A DNA stretch of 35,405 bases from Aeromicrobium sp. (GTDB taxonomy: Bacteria; Actinomycetota; Actinomycetes; Propionibacteriales; Nocardioidaceae), in assembly GCF_014378035.1 (NCBI RefSeq), contig NZ_JACMOM010000089.1:1-35405 (forward strand), in the 5' to 3' direction. Position numbers and translations under genes: made by a program. The notes beneath the pieces are model-generated. The model worked only from the letters and a program-made list of their open reading frames with translations. It had not been told where the DNA came from and searched no databases. Of the stretch, positions 7,377-16,643 are shown piece after piece. Numbering within the stretch: position 1 is the stretch's first letter; each line of letters starts with the position of its first letter.

Positions 7377-8321
7377 TCAGCGCAGGAAGGGATCGACCGC
7401 TGCTGCCACGAACAGCAGCGCGAGATAGGCGTTCGAGAAGTGGAAGAGCCTCATCGGCTTGATGATCGCGAGGTCCTCGGTGTCGCGGGCGCGCGACCGC
7501 AGGTCGTAGGCCTCGACGAGGAACACGATGCCGAGGGTGATCGCGACGGCGGGATAGAACCAGCCGGTCGGGGTGATCGGCCACAGCAGCAGCGACGTGC
7601 CGACCATGACCCAGGAGTAGATGACGATCTGGCGCGAGACCTCGTCGGACGTGGCGACCGACGGCAGCATCGGGACGCTCGCCGCCGAGTAGTCGTCGCG
7701 GTAACGCATCGCGAGCGCCCAGAAGTGTGGCGGGGTCCAGAAGAAGACGACCAGGAAGAGCACAACCGGCGCCCACGCCAGCTCACCGGTGACGGCGGTC
7801 CAGCCGATCATCGCCGGAAAACACCCGGCAGCTCCGCCCCACACGATGTTCTGGCTCGTGCGGCGCTTGAGGATCATGGTGTAACCGACGACGTAGAAGA
7901 CGTTGGCGGCGAGCGCGAGGCCCGAGGACAGCCAGTTCACGTAGACGCCCAGCAGCAGCGTCGAGACGACACCGAGAACGAGCCCGAAGATCAGCGCTCC
8001 ACGCATCGACACCTGGTGCCGGGCCAGCGGGCGACGGGAGGTGCGGCGCATCAGCTGGTCGATGTCGGCATCGACGACACAGTTGAGGGCGTTAGCGCTG
8101 CCCGCCGACAGCGAGCCACCGACGAACGTCGAGACGACAAGCCACAGTGGCGGCACTCCCTGCTGGGCAAGGAACATCACCGGGACCGTCGTGAGGAGCA
8201 GCAACTCGATGATGCGGGGCTTCGTGAGAGCGACATAGGCCTTGACGACGGCGCTGAAGTCCGGAGATGTGGGTACGTCAGCATTACTGGCGGACGACAC
8301 ATCGATGACAGTCACGTGCAC
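7377..8321 (-). CDS. ctaB: Protoheme IX farnesyltransferase (heme O synthase) CtaB
   Basis: Attaches a farnesyl group to heme B to form heme O, the substrate of CtaA. The 314-residue membrane protein of the UbiA superfamily has about nine hydrophobic segments. The first prenyl-diphosphate/Mg2+ motif is NCVVDADID (N-X3-D-X3-D form, ~80-88) followed by RRTSRRPL; the second conserved loop is [26 protein letters not shown] segment near residue 32 is typical of the family. The longest frame begins at GTG 8321, but a TAGACT -10 element lies seven bases before a second in-frame GTG at 8315. The true start may be there. The gene is divergent from tkt. Confidence 0.92.
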   Translation of the reverse strand: MHVTVIDVSSASNADVPTSPDFSAVVKAYVALTKPRIIELLLLTTVPVMFLAQQGVPPLWLVVSTFVGGSLSAGSANALNCVVDADIDQLMRRTSRRPLARHQVSMRGALIFGLVLGVVSTLLLGVYVNWLSSGLALAANVFYVVGYTMILKRRTSQNIVWGGAAGCFPAMIGWTAVTGELAWAPVVLFLVVFFWTPPHFWALAMRYRDDYSAASVPMLPSVATSDEVSRQIVIYSWVMVGTSLLLWPITPTGWFYPAVAITLGIVFLVEAYDLRSRARDTEDLAIIKPMRLFHFSNAYLALLFVAAAVDPFLR

Positions 8322-8322
8322 C

Positions 8323-8351
8323 AGTCTATAAGGACGAAGGTAGGCTCGTCA
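8323..8351 (-). promoter_or_regulatory. Promoter of ctaB
   Basis: On the minus strand TGACGA (complement of 8346-8351), a 17-base spacer and TAGACT (complement of 8323-8328) precede the second ctaB GTG (8315) by seven bases. That would be a leaderless start two codons inside the longest frame. Confidence 0.45.
8341..8346 (+). promoter_or_regulatory. Possible -10 element (TAGGCT) for the tkt operon
   Basis: TAGGCT on the plus strand overlaps the ctaB promoter region and would start transcription about 55 bases before the tkt GTG. No clear -35 is seen. This is the only TANNNT candidate noticed in the ctaB-tkt gap. Confidence 0.3.
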
Positions 8352-8409
8352 TGCTGGCCTGCGATGCCACCCCACCACGTTTCTCGTACCACGATCAGGA
8401 GCCCCCGTT

Positions 8410-10587
8410 GTGACGTCACCGACCCCCTCGCTGGAGTGGACAGACCTCGACAAGAGAGCCGTGAACACCGTTCGCCTGCTGGCCGCCGACGCCGTGCAGA
8501 AGGTCGGCAACGGCCACCCCGGTACCGCCATGAGTCTGGCTCCGGTCGCGTACCTGCTCTACCAGAAGCTCATGTGCCACGACCCCAGCGATCCTCACTG
8601 GGCGGGCCGCGACCGCTTCGTCCTGTCGTGCGGCCACTCCAGCCTCACGCAGTACATCGAGCTGTTCCTCGCGGGGTACCCGATGACGCTCGACGACCTC
8701 AAGAGCCTGCGCACGTGGGGCAGCCAGACCCCGGGCCACCCTGAGTACAACCACACCCCCGGCGTCGAGGTCACGACCGGCCCGCTCGACCAGGGCGTCG
8801 CGAACGCCGTGGGCATGGCCATGGCCGCGCGTCGTGAACGCGGCCTCCTCGACCCTGACACGGCGGCCGGCGAGAGCCCGTTCGACCACCACATCTACGC
8901 GATCTGCTCCGATGGCGACCTGGAGGAGGGCGTCTCGGCCGAGGCGTCGTCGCTAGCCGGGCACCAGCAGCTGGGCTATCTCACCCTCTTGTGGGACGAC
9001 AACAAGATCTCGATCGAGGACGACACCGACATCGCCTTCACCGAGGACGTCGCCGCACGCTACGCCGCCTACGGCTGGCACGTGCAGACCGTCGACTGGA
9101 CCAACGGCGGCACCGAGTACGTCGAGGACGTCAAGGCCCTGTGGGACGCCTACCAGGCTGCCGAGGCCGTCACCAACAAGCCCAGCTTCATCAAGCTGCG
9201 CACCATCATCGCGTGGCCCGCGCCGACCGCCCAGAACACCGGCGGGTCACACGGGTCCGCGCTCGGCGACGACGAGATCGCCGCCACCAAGAAGCTGTTG
9301 GGGTTCGACCCCGACAAGACGTTCATCGTCGATGACGACGTCCTCGCCCACACCCACGGCGCGCTCGATCGCGGCACCGAGGCCCACCAGAGCTGGCAGG
9401 CGTCGTTCGACGCCTGGGCATCGGCAGCGCCCGAGCGCGCAGCGCTGCTCGAGCGCCTCTCGAAGCGAGAGCTGCCCGCGGGCTGGGATGCTGACCTGCC
9501 GGTCTACGAGACCAGCGACAAGGGCGTGGCCACCCGCGTGGCGTCCGGTGACTTCCTCAGCGCTGCGGCTCCCCGTCTGCCCGAGCTGTGGGGCGGCTCG
9601 GCCGACCTCGCCGGCTCGAACAACACCACCCCCAAGGGCGAACCATCGTTCATCCCCCCGGAGCACTCCACAGCGAAGTTCACGGGCGACTGGTACGGCC
9701 GCGTGCTGCACTTCGGCATCCGTGAGCACGCCATGGGCGCGATCATGAACGGCATGGTCCAGCACGGGCTCACCCGCCCCTACGGCGGCACGTTCCTCGT
9801 GTTCAGCGACTACATGCGTCCCTCGGTGCGCCTCGCGGCTCTGCAGGAGCTGCCGGTCACCTATGTCTGGACGCATGACTCGATCGGCCTTGGCGAGGAC
9901 GGCCCGACCCATCAGCCCGTCGAGCACCTCGCGGCACTCAGGGCCATCCCCGGGCTTGACGTCGTCCGGCCCGCCGACGCCAACGAGACCGTCGCCGCGT
10001 GGCGCACCATCCTCGGCCACACCGGCCGACCAGCCGCGCTGGCACTGAGCCGTCAGAACGTCCCGACCTTCCCCCGCGGCACCGACGGCTGGGCCGAGGC
10101 CTCCGAGGTCGCCAAGGGTGCCTATGTCCTGATCGACGCCGACGGTGAGCCTGACGTCATCCTGGTGTCGACCGGTTCAGAGGTGCAGCTCGCGGTGGCA
10201 GCACGCGAACAGCTCGCCGGCGAGGGCATCTCCGCGCGGGTCGTCTCGATGCCGTGCCGTGAGTGGTTCGAGCAGCAGGACAGTGCCTACCGCGACAGCG
10301 TCATCCCGCCGACACTGCGGGCGCGGGTCGCGGTCGAAGCAGCCGTCGCGCTGGGCTGGCGTGACGTGGTCGGCGACGCCGGCCGCATCGTCAGCATCGA
10401 GCACTACGGCGCGTCGGCCGACTACCAGACGCTCTACGACAAGTTCGGCATCACCGCCGGTGCTGTCGTCGCCGCTGCGAAGGACTCGATCGCCGCTGCC
10501 GCCGGTGCCCCGTCCGCGCCGTTCCACGCCCGGCCGGCCGGACCAGTCGGTCCGGGCGACAACGCCGACACCACTGACACCCACTGA
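8410..10587 (+). CDS. tkt: Transketolase
   Basis: Thiamine-diphosphate enzyme of the non-oxidative pentose-phosphate pathway that transfers two-carbon ketol units between sugar phosphates. The 725-residue protein shows [13 protein letters not shown] (33-45) with the conserved histidine, [10 protein letters not shown], the TPP/metal motif [20 protein letters not shown] with downstream [16 protein letters not shown] in the pyrimidine domain, and [27 protein letters not shown] replaces the more common GDG form; I recall this as usual for actinobacterial enzymes. A GTG start with AGGAG eight bases upstream is well supported. An extra alanine/proline-rich tail of ~25 residues follows the last domain. 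First gene of the pentose-phosphate operon. Confidence 0.95.
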   Translation: MTSPTPSLEWTDLDKRAVNTVRLLAADAVQKVGNGHPGTAMSLAPVAYLLYQKLMCHDPSDPHWAGRDRFVLSCGHSSLTQYIELFLAGYPMTLDDLKSLRTWGSQTPGHPEYNHTPGVEVTTGPLDQGVANAVGMAMAARRERGLLDPDTAAGESPFDHHIYAICSDGDLEEGVSAEASSLAGHQQLGYLTLLWDDNKISIEDDTDIAFTEDVAARYAAYGWHVQTVDWTNGGTEYVEDVKALWDAYQAAEAVTNKPSFIKLRTIIAWPAPTAQNTGGSHGSALGDDEIAATKKLLGFDPDKTFIVDDDVLAHTHGALDRGTEAHQSWQASFDAWASAAPERAALLERLSKRELPAGWDADLPVYETSDKGVATRVASGDFLSAAAPRLPELWGGSADLAGSNNTTPKGEPSFIPPEHSTAKFTGDWYGRVLHFGIREHAMGAIMNGMVQHGLTRPYGGTFLVFSDYMRPSVRLAALQELPVTYVWTHDSIGLGEDGPTHQPVEHLAALRAIPGLDVVRPADANETVAAWRTILGHTGRPAALALSRQNVPTFPRGTDGWAEASEVAKGAYVLIDADGEPDVILVSTGSEVQLAVAAREQLAGEGISARVVSMPCREWFEQQDSAYRDSVIPPTLRARVAVEAAVALGWRDVVGDAGRIVSIEHYGASADYQTLYDKFGITAGAVVAAAKDSIAAAAGAPSAPFHARPAGPVGPGDNADTTDTH

Positions 10588-10614
10588 CAGCACAACTGAA
10601 CCCAAGGAGACACC

Positions 10615-11703
10615 ATGAACGACCCTCTGAAGGCCCTCGCCGATGCCGGTGTGTCCATCTGGCTCGACGACCTCTCGCGGGAGCGCATCGAGTCGGGAAA
10701 CCTCGCTGAGATGGTCGCCACGTCGGGCGTCGTCGGAGTGACGACCAACCCCACGATCTTCGCGTCGGCCCTGTCCAAGGGTGAGAAGTACGCCGAGCAG
10801 GTCAAGAGCCTCAAGGAGTCGGGCGCCGATGTCGACACCACAGTCTTCGAGCTGACGACCACCGACGTGCAGCAGGGCTGCGACATCCTGCGTCCCGTCT
10901 ACGACCGCACCGACGGCGTCGACGGTCGGGTCTCGATCGAGGTCGACCCGGGCGCTGCCCGCGACACCGACTACACGATCAGTCTCGCCAAGAAGTTGTG
11001 GGAGCGGGTCGACCGCCCCAACGCCCTGATCAAGATCCCCGCCACGGTCGAGGGCGTCGCGGCCATCTCTGCCGTGATCGCCGAAGGCATCAGCGTCAAC
11101 GTCACGCTGATCTTCTCCCTCGACCGCTACCGCGCCGTGATGGACGCCTACCTCGAGGGTCTCGAGAAGGCGGCCGAGGCCGGCCACGACCTGTCCACGA
11201 TCCACTCGGTCGCGTCGTTCTTCGTCAGCCGCGTCGACTCCGAGGTCGACAAGCGCCTGCCCGAGGACAGCCCGCTGCGAGGCACCGCGGCCCTGGCCAA
11301 CGCGCGCCTGGCCTACGAGGCGTACGAGGAGGTCTTCGGCGGCGAGCGGTTCACAGTGCTGCAGGCCAAGGGCGCCAACAGCCAGCGGCCCCTGTGGGCC
11401 TCGACCGGCGTCAAGGACCCCAACCTTCCCGACACCCTTTACGTCACCGAGCTCGTGGTGGCCAACACCGTCAACACGATGCCCGAGAAGACGCTTCACG
11501 CCGTCATCGACCACGGCGAGATCATCGGCGACCGGGTGCACAACACGTACGAGGAGTCACGCGAGGCGATCGCCGCCCTCGAACGCGAGGGCATCGCGTA
11601 TGCCGAGGTCGTCGAGATTCTGGAGAAGGAGGGCCTCGAGAAGTTCGACGCCTCCTGGGCCGAGCTCCTCGGCACGGTGTCCGCCGAGCTCGACAAGGCC
11701 TGA
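10615..11703 (+). CDS. tal: Transaldolase
   Basis: Transfers a dihydroxyacetone unit from sedoheptulose 7-phosphate to glyceraldehyde 3-phosphate. The 362-residue protein carries [10 protein letters not shown] (44-53), the conserved [12 protein letters not shown], and the Schiff-base lysine in ALIKIPAT (K140). Length fits the longer actinobacterial class. The ATG has a strong AAGGAG site and lies 27 bases after tkt. The pgi ATG follows its stop by two bases, so the genes form one operon. Confidence 0.95.
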   Translation: MNDPLKALADAGVSIWLDDLSRERIESGNLAEMVATSGVVGVTTNPTIFASALSKGEKYAEQVKSLKESGADVDTTVFELTTTDVQQGCDILRPVYDRTDGVDGRVSIEVDPGAARDTDYTISLAKKLWERVDRPNALIKIPATVEGVAAISAVIAEGISVNVTLIFSLDRYRAVMDAYLEGLEKAAEAGHDLSTIHSVASFFVSRVDSEVDKRLPEDSPLRGTAALANARLAYEAYEEVFGGERFTVLQAKGANSQRPLWASTGVKDPNLPDTLYVTELVVANTVNTMPEKTLHAVIDHGEIIGDRVHNTYEESREAIAALEREGIAYAEVVEILEKEGLEKFDASWAELLGTVSAELDKA

Positions 11704-11705
11704 GC

Positions 11706-13301
11706 ATGGTCGACGTGCACCTCGCGACCCCGTCGCACGATGAGTTCCAGGACGCTCTCGACGGGGCTGTCACAGCCCGGCTCGCCTCGCGGATCGGCGC
11801 GCAGGACCCCACGGTCTGGGGCCCCGATGCCGAGTCCGAGTCGAAGATCCGTCTGAGCTGGACGAGCCTCGCCGAGACGTCGAGGCACCTCGTGGACGAA
11901 GTCGGCGTCCTGCGGGCCGAGCTCGCCGACAAGGGGCTCGACCACGTCGTCCTGTGCGGCATGGGTGGGTCATCGCTCGCACCGGAGGTCATCTGCCACA
12001 CGGCGGGCGTCGAGCTGACGGTGCTCGACTCGTCCCAGCCCGACATGGTGCGTGGTGCGCTGGCCGACCGGCTCGAGCGCAGCATCGTCGTGGTGTCGAG
12101 CAAGTCCGGAGGCACCGTCGAGACCGACAGCCAGCGTCGGGCATACGAGAAGGCCTTTGCCGACGCGGGCCACGATCCGGCCGACCACATCGTCGTCGTC
12201 ACCGATCCGGGCTCGCCGCTCGATGCGGAGGCCACCGAAGCCGGCTACCGCGTCTTCCGCGCCGATCCCCACGTTGGCGGCCGGTACTCGGCGCTCACGG
12301 CTTTCGGCCTGGTACCCAGTGGTCTGGCCGGGGCAGACATCGGAGCGTTGCTCGAGTCCGCAGAGCAGGTGCAGCAAGCGCTGTTCACCGACGAAGCCGA
12401 CAACCCGGCCCTGCGCCTCGGTGTCCTGCTGGGCGTCGCCAACCACCACCGCGTCGACAAGCTCGTGATCGCCGACCAGACCCGACATGGCGTCGGCGAC
12501 TGGATCGAGCAGCTTGTCGCCGAGTCGACCGGCAAGCTCGGCAAGGGCATCCTGCCCGTCGTCGTGCCGTTCGAGAATGCCATCAACTTCAACCCGAGCA
12601 CGGCCGACTCGATCCTCGTCTCGATCGGCGGCGACGCCGCTCCGGCGTCGGAGTCCGGGTTCGCCGTGGCGCTCGACGCAGAGCTTGGGGCCCAGATGCT
12701 GATCTGGGAGACAGCAATTGTCGTGGCCGGCCAGCTCATCGGCATCAACCCGTTCGACCAGCCCGACGTCGAGAGTGCCAAGAAGGCCTCCCGTGCTCTG
12801 CTCGACGGTGGGGGTGAGCCGCCCATACCCGACTTCTCCGAAAGTGGCATCGACGTCTACGGCGCGGACGGGACGACGATCGCCGAGGCCCTGCGCAACC
12901 TGCTCGCCGCGGTCGACCTCGACCACGGCTATCTCGCCGTGCAGGTCTACCTCGACCGGCTCGTCCACGCTGACTTCGCCGACGTCCGCGAGGTCCTCGC
13001 GCAATCCCTCGGCCGTCCGGTCACCTTCGGCTGGGGTCCACGCTTCCTGCACTCGACCGGGCAGTATCACAAGGGTGGCACCCCCAACGGCGTCTTCCTG
13101 CAGATCACGGGAGCGGCCGCAGAAGACCTGGCCGTCCCCGGTCGGGAGTTCACCTTCGGGACCTTCATCGACTCCCAGGCCGCCGGTGATGCCGCCGTGC
13201 TGCGGGACCACGGCAGACCCGTCCTCCGGCTTCACCTGGGGGACGTCACGCAGGGGCTGCCGACAGTGCGCGCGGCCCTCGGACCCGAGGCACAGGCATG
13301 A
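11706..13301 (+). CDS. pgi: Glucose-6-phosphate isomerase (actinobacterial operon type)
   Basis: Interconverts glucose 6-phosphate and fructose 6-phosphate, linking glycolysis with the pentose-phosphate operon it lies in. The 531-residue protein has two SIS-type sugar-phosphate folds: VVLCGMGGSSLAPEV near residue 80 and IVVVSSKSGGTVET near 121. The ESTGKLGKGILPVV segment follows, then HKGGTPNGVFLQITG near the C terminus. The frame stays open upstream for 236 more codons but only as an out-of-phase shadow of tal. The ATG two bases after the tal stop, giving a normal-length N terminus, is clearly the start. The stop overlaps the zwf ATG. This divergent Pgi class can be mistaken for a bifunctional tal/pgi protein, but here tal and pgi are separate. 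Confidence 0.9.
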   Translation: MVDVHLATPSHDEFQDALDGAVTARLASRIGAQDPTVWGPDAESESKIRLSWTSLAETSRHLVDEVGVLRAELADKGLDHVVLCGMGGSSLAPEVICHTAGVELTVLDSSQPDMVRGALADRLERSIVVVSSKSGGTVETDSQRRAYEKAFADAGHDPADHIVVVTDPGSPLDAEATEAGYRVFRADPHVGGRYSALTAFGLVPSGLAGADIGALLESAEQVQQALFTDEADNPALRLGVLLGVANHHRVDKLVIADQTRHGVGDWIEQLVAESTGKLGKGILPVVVPFENAINFNPSTADSILVSIGGDAAPASESGFAVALDAELGAQMLIWETAIVVAGQLIGINPFDQPDVESAKKASRALLDGGGEPPIPDFSESGIDVYGADGTTIAEALRNLLAAVDLDHGYLAVQVYLDRLVHADFADVREVLAQSLGRPVTFGWGPRFLHSTGQYHKGGTPNGVFLQITGAAAEDLAVPGREFTFGTFIDSQAAGDAAVLRDHGRPVLRLHLGDVTQGLPTVRAALGPEAQA

Positions 13302-14827
13302 GCATGGGCGATGGCAACCCGCTGAGGGATCCGCGTGACCGTCGACTCCCCCGCATCGCCGGGCCCTGCAGCCTGATCCTGTTCGGAGTGACAGGCGACC
13401 TCGCCAAGAAGAAGCTCATCCCCGCGGTCTACGACCTGGCCAACCGCGGTCTGCTGCCGCCCGGTTTCGCACTCGTCGGCTTCGCCCGCCAGGACTACGC
13501 ACGCACGACCTTCTCGCACCTCATCAAGGAGGCTGCCAAGGCCGGCGCCCGCACGAAGTGGAGCGAGACCGTCTGGAACCAGCTCGAGGCCGGCATCAGG
13601 TTCGTGCCCGGGGAGTTCGACGACGACAGCGCTTGGCAGCGTCTCGCCGACACGATGGAGGAGCTCGACGAGCAGCAGGGTACGGGCGGCAACCACGCGT
13701 TCTACCTGTCGATCCCGCCCAGCCTGTTCCCCGTCGTCGTCTCGCAGATCAAGAAGCACGGCCTCGCCACCGCCGCCGGTGCCGGCTGGCGTCGCGTCGT
13801 CATCGAGAAGCCCTTCGGCCACGACCTCGCCTCCGCGGAGGAGCTCAACCGCATCGTCGCCGACGTCTTTCCGCAGGAGTCGGTGTTCCGTATCGACCAC
13901 TACCTCGGCAAGGAGACGGTGCAGAACATCCTTGCGCTGCGCTTCGCCAACGGGATGTTCGAGCCGATCTGGAACAACCACTACGTCGACCACGTGCAGA
14001 TCACGATGGCCGAGGACATCGGCATCGGATCGCGGGCTGGCTACTACGACGGCATCGGGGCCGCGCGCGACGTCATCCAGAACCACCTGCTGCAGCTCAT
14101 GGCGCTCATCGCGATGGAGGAGCCCGTCTCGTTCAACGCCTCCTCGTTGCGCGTCGAGAAGCAGAAGGTCCTCGCCAATGCCCGCCCGCCTGCGCGGATG
14201 GACAAGCACACCGCACAGGCCCAGTACGTCGCTGGTTGGGCCGGTGGCGAGAAGGTCATCGGCTACCTCGAGGAACACGGTGTGCCTGACGGATCACGCG
14301 CCGAGACCTACGCCGCCATCCGTGTCGACATCCTCACCCGCCGCTGGGCCGGTGTCCCGTTCTACCTCCGCACCGGCAAGCGCCTCGGTCGTCGTGTCAC
14401 CGAGGTGGCCGTCATCTTCAAGACGGCGCCCCACCAGCCGTTCAGCAAGAACGACATCGAGGAGCTCGGCAGCAACGCGCTCGTCATGCGCATCCAGCCT
14501 GACGAGGGGGTGACGCTGCGCTTCGGTGCCAAGGTTCCCGGCACCACGATGGAGATCCGCGACGTCAACATGGACTTCGCCTACGGGGGCGCGTTCGTCG
14601 AGAGCAGCCCCGAGGCCTACGAGCGACTGATCCTGGACGTCCTGCTCGGCGACCCGCCGCTGTTCCCCCAGCACGAGGAGGTCGAGCTGGCGTGGAAGAT
14701 CCTCGACCCTGTCATCGCTTACTGGAAACGGCAGAAAGACATCGACACCTACCCGTCCGGCACGTGGGGCCCCGCCTCGGCAGACAAGATGCTGGCCCGC
14801 GACGGCCGCACCTGGAGAAGGCCCTAG
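13298..14827 (+). CDS. zwf: Glucose-6-phosphate 1-dehydrogenase
   Basis: First step of the oxidative pentose-phosphate pathway, oxidising glucose 6-phosphate to 6-phosphogluconolactone with NADP+. The 509-residue protein begins with a Rossmann dinucleotide site LILFGVTGDLAKKKL (26-40). It has EKPFG (170-174) and the catalytic substrate motif RIDHYLGKE (198-206, with H201 and K205), then RWAGVPFYLRTGKRL in the second domain. The ATG overlaps the pgi stop (ATGA); a second ATG two codons later is possible. opcA, the usual actinobacterial activator of this enzyme, follows directly. Confident. Confidence 0.96.
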   Translation: MSMGDGNPLRDPRDRRLPRIAGPCSLILFGVTGDLAKKKLIPAVYDLANRGLLPPGFALVGFARQDYARTTFSHLIKEAAKAGARTKWSETVWNQLEAGIRFVPGEFDDDSAWQRLADTMEELDEQQGTGGNHAFYLSIPPSLFPVVVSQIKKHGLATAAGAGWRRVVIEKPFGHDLASAEELNRIVADVFPQESVFRIDHYLGKETVQNILALRFANGMFEPIWNNHYVDHVQITMAEDIGIGSRAGYYDGIGAARDVIQNHLLQLMALIAMEEPVSFNASSLRVEKQKVLANARPPARMDKHTAQAQYVAGWAGGEKVIGYLEEHGVPDGSRAETYAAIRVDILTRRWAGVPFYLRTGKRLGRRVTEVAVIFKTAPHQPFSKNDIEELGSNALVMRIQPDEGVTLRFGAKVPGTTMEIRDVNMDFAYGGAFVESSPEAYERLILDVLLGDPPLFPQHEEVELAWKILDPVIAYWKRQKDIDTYPSGTWGPASADKMLARDGRTWRRP

Positions 14828-14829
14828 TC

Positions 14830-15729
14830 ATGGAGATCGCACTCGAGAAGACCAATTCCGCCGAGATCGCCCGGGCGCTCGTCAAGGCCCGCATGGCGGC
14901 CGGCAGCCCGGCGATGGACATGGTGCTGACCCTGCTCGTCGTGACCGACGAGGAGGCGGTCGCAGAAGCGCTCAGGACCGCCACCACGCTGTCGCGCGAG
15001 CACCCGTCACGCGTCATCGGCGTCATCCTCGGCGACGGCCGTGGGGGCGCCGAGCTCAACGCCAAGGTCCGCGTGGGCGAGAACTCCTCTGGCGAGTCGA
15101 TACTGCTGCGCATCTCCGGTGAGCTCACCAAGCACGCCGAGTCGGTCGTGCTACCTCTTCTGCTGCCTGACTCCCCCGTCGTGGTGTGGTGGCCAGGACA
15201 GCCGCCGATCGAGCCTTCGAAGGACGCCATCGGCCAGTTCGCCCAGCGTCGCCTGACCGACGCCGAGGCGACCGACTCGCCCATCCGGGCCCTTCGCGCC
15301 GTCGCACGCAAGTACGCACCCGGTGACACCGACCTGTCGTGGACGCGGCTCACACCGTGGCGGGCGTTGCTCGCGGCAGCCCTCGACCAGTCGACCAGCA
15401 AGGTCATCAGAGGTGAAGTGACGGCTGGGCGAAACAACCCTGCGGCGGCCCTGCTCGTCGCGTGGCTCGAGAGCCGCCTCAAGGTGCCGATCACCGTGCA
15501 CCGCAGCGACACCGACCAGATTGCGAGAGTCATCCTCACGACCGGCGATGGCGACGTCTGCATCGAGCGCATCAGCCCGACGTCGTGCCACTTCAGCGTG
15601 CCTGGCTCGGCGCTGCGCCAGGTGCCGCTCGGTGCGCGCACGCTGGCCGAGCTGCTGGCGGAGGACTTGCGCCGGCTCGACGCCGACGACATCTACAAGG
15701 ACACGATCAAGCACATGCTGGCCAATTGA
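14830..15729 (+). CDS. opcA: Glucose-6-phosphate dehydrogenase assembly protein OpcA
   Basis: OpcA binds and activates glucose-6-phosphate dehydrogenase in cyanobacteria and actinobacteria. The 299-residue protein starts MEIALEKTNSAEIARALV and has family features: a VLTLLVVTDEE strand, SREHPSRVIGVI, the proline-rich LLPDSPVVVWWPG segment at about 113-125, and DLSWTRLTPWRALLAAALDQ. The frame is open further upstream inside zwf, but the ATG two bases after the zwf stop gives the standard OpcA N terminus. The stop TGA shares its last base with the pgl ATG (TGATG). Fully consistent with the zwf-opcA-pgl order. Confidence 0.94.
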   Translation: MEIALEKTNSAEIARALVKARMAAGSPAMDMVLTLLVVTDEEAVAEALRTATTLSREHPSRVIGVILGDGRGGAELNAKVRVGENSSGESILLRISGELTKHAESVVLPLLLPDSPVVVWWPGQPPIEPSKDAIGQFAQRRLTDAEATDSPIRALRAVARKYAPGDTDLSWTRLTPWRALLAAALDQSTSKVIRGEVTAGRNNPAAALLVAWLESRLKVPITVHRSDTDQIARVILTTGDGDVCIERISPTSCHFSVPGSALRQVPLGARTLAELLAEDLRRLDADDIYKDTIKHMLAN

Positions 15730-16430
15730 TGGGGGTCGACGTCTACCCCGACGCCCCCTCCCTCGCCGCTGCCATAGCCGACCGCATCGCCGGGCGCCTG
15801 GCCCTTGTCCAGGGTGAGGGCCGCAGACCGAGCATCGTGCTGACAGGCGGCACGATCGCCTCGGCGGCGTATGCGCTGCTCGACACTGACGTCGTCGACT
15901 GGGCGGACGTCGACTACTACTGGGGCGACGAGCGCTTCGTGCCCGAGGGTCACGCCGACCGCAACGATCAGCAGGCCCGCGACACCTTCCTGACGCGGCT
16001 CGGCGTGCCGACCGCGCGCGTGCACACGATGCCGGGTCTCGGCGGCGCCAAAGATGCCATGGAGGCTGCGGAGGCGTACGCCGACATCCTTCCTGACGAC
16101 CTCTTCGACGTCGTGCTGCTGGGCATGGGGCCGGATGGCCACGTTGCCTCGTTGTTTCCGGGCCAGGCCCAGCTGAACGAGACCAGGCGGCGGACCGTCG
16201 AGGTCCTCCACTCCCCCAAGCCCCCGTCGGTGCGCCTCTCGATGACGTTCCCGACGCTCAATCACTGCGACAGCGTGTGGTTCCTCGTGTCAGGTGAGGA
16301 GAAGGCCGACGCCGTGGCGCGCGCGCTGGGCGACGGGACCGTCGAGGACACGCCCGCCATGGGCGTGCACGGGCTTGTCGAGACGGTATGGCTCATCGAC
16401 AACGCCGCCGGCTCGAAGCTTCCCCACTGA
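15729..16430 (+). CDS. pgl: 6-phosphogluconolactonase (DevB/SOL type)
   Basis: Hydrolyses 6-phosphogluconolactone made by Zwf. The 233-residue protein has the sugar-isomerase-like fold with LTGGTIASAAY (about 38-48), WADVDYYWGDERFVP (the conserved GDER motif), LGMGPDGHVASLFPG (the catalytic-histidine GMGPDGH motif), and an end segment with ETVWLIDNAAGSKL. The ATG at 15729 overlaps the opcA stop by one base, fixing the start; the frame is open upstream only as a shadow of opcA. Last gene of the pentose-phosphate operon, followed by candidate terminator hairpins and then the rhodopsin gene. Confidence 0.94.
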   Translation: MGVDVYPDAPSLAAAIADRIAGRLALVQGEGRRPSIVLTGGTIASAAYALLDTDVVDWADVDYYWGDERFVPEGHADRNDQQARDTFLTRLGVPTARVHTMPGLGGAKDAMEAAEAYADILPDDLFDVVLLGMGPDGHVASLFPGQAQLNETRRRTVEVLHSPKPPSVRLSMTFPTLNHCDSVWFLVSGEEKADAVARALGDGTVEDTPAMGVHGLVETVWLIDNAAGSKLPH

Positions 16431-16483
16431 CTCCACCCCCACTCGCCCCTCGCGTCTCTGGGCGGTGCCTCAGTTCAGCACAG

Positions 16484-16507
16484 TCCCGCCCGCACCTGCC
16501 GGCGGGA
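16484..16507 (+). terminator. Hairpin downstream of the pentose-phosphate operon
   Basis: TCCCGCC-N10-GGCGGGA forms a perfect seven-base-pair stem about 53 bases after the pgl stop. A second, alternative pairing (GCACCTGC at 16492-16499 with GCGGGTGC at 16514-16521) overlaps it. No T-run follows. It would separate the operon from the rhodopsin promoter at 16571. Confidence 0.4.
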
Positions 16508-16570
16508 GCCTCTGCGGGTGCAGGGGCCAGCTCGAGGGAACCCGCTGGTCATGACGGACATCTGAAGATG

Positions 16571-16599
16571 TTGTGGTGATGCAGGGTTAGAAGTACGTT
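16571..16599 (+). promoter_or_regulatory. Promoter of the rhodopsin gene
   Basis: TTGTGG at 16571-16576 is followed by exactly 17 bases and TACGTT at 16594-16599. This predicts transcription from about 16606 and a leader of about 38 bases before the GTG at 16644. Unlike most genes in the window, this unit has a leader and a ribosome-binding site. Confidence 0.5.
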
Positions 16600-16631
16600 G
16601 TCGCTGTCGCTCACTTCGCCGCTTCAAAACC

Positions 16632-16636
16632 GGGAG
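16632..16636 (+). promoter_or_regulatory. Ribosome-binding site deciding the rhodopsin start
   Basis: GGGAG ends seven bases before the GTG at 16644. The alternative ATG codons at 16671 and 16683 lack such a site, so the GTG is the preferred start. Confidence 0.6.
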
Positions 16637-16643
16637 ATCAAGC

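Noticed and set aside
6753-8744. A 663-codon open frame on the plus strand across ctaA, the acetyltransferase and ctaB
   Set aside because: It runs antisense to or out of phase with three recognisable genes, has low-complexity R/G/D/H-rich translation and no domain. It is an artefact of high-GC codon bias.
10177-11541. A 454-codon antisense frame opposite tkt and tal
   Set aside because: tkt and tal motifs on the plus strand are complete. The antisense frame is a mirror of their codon bias, as is the 538-codon frame opposite whiA and yvcK (22076-23692).
10998-13301. Possible fused tal-pgi protein of 767 residues
   Set aside because: The open frame does extend from inside tal into pgi, but tal uses a different frame and ends at its own stop at 11703. 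The extension is an out-of-phase reading of tal, and pgi starts at 11706.
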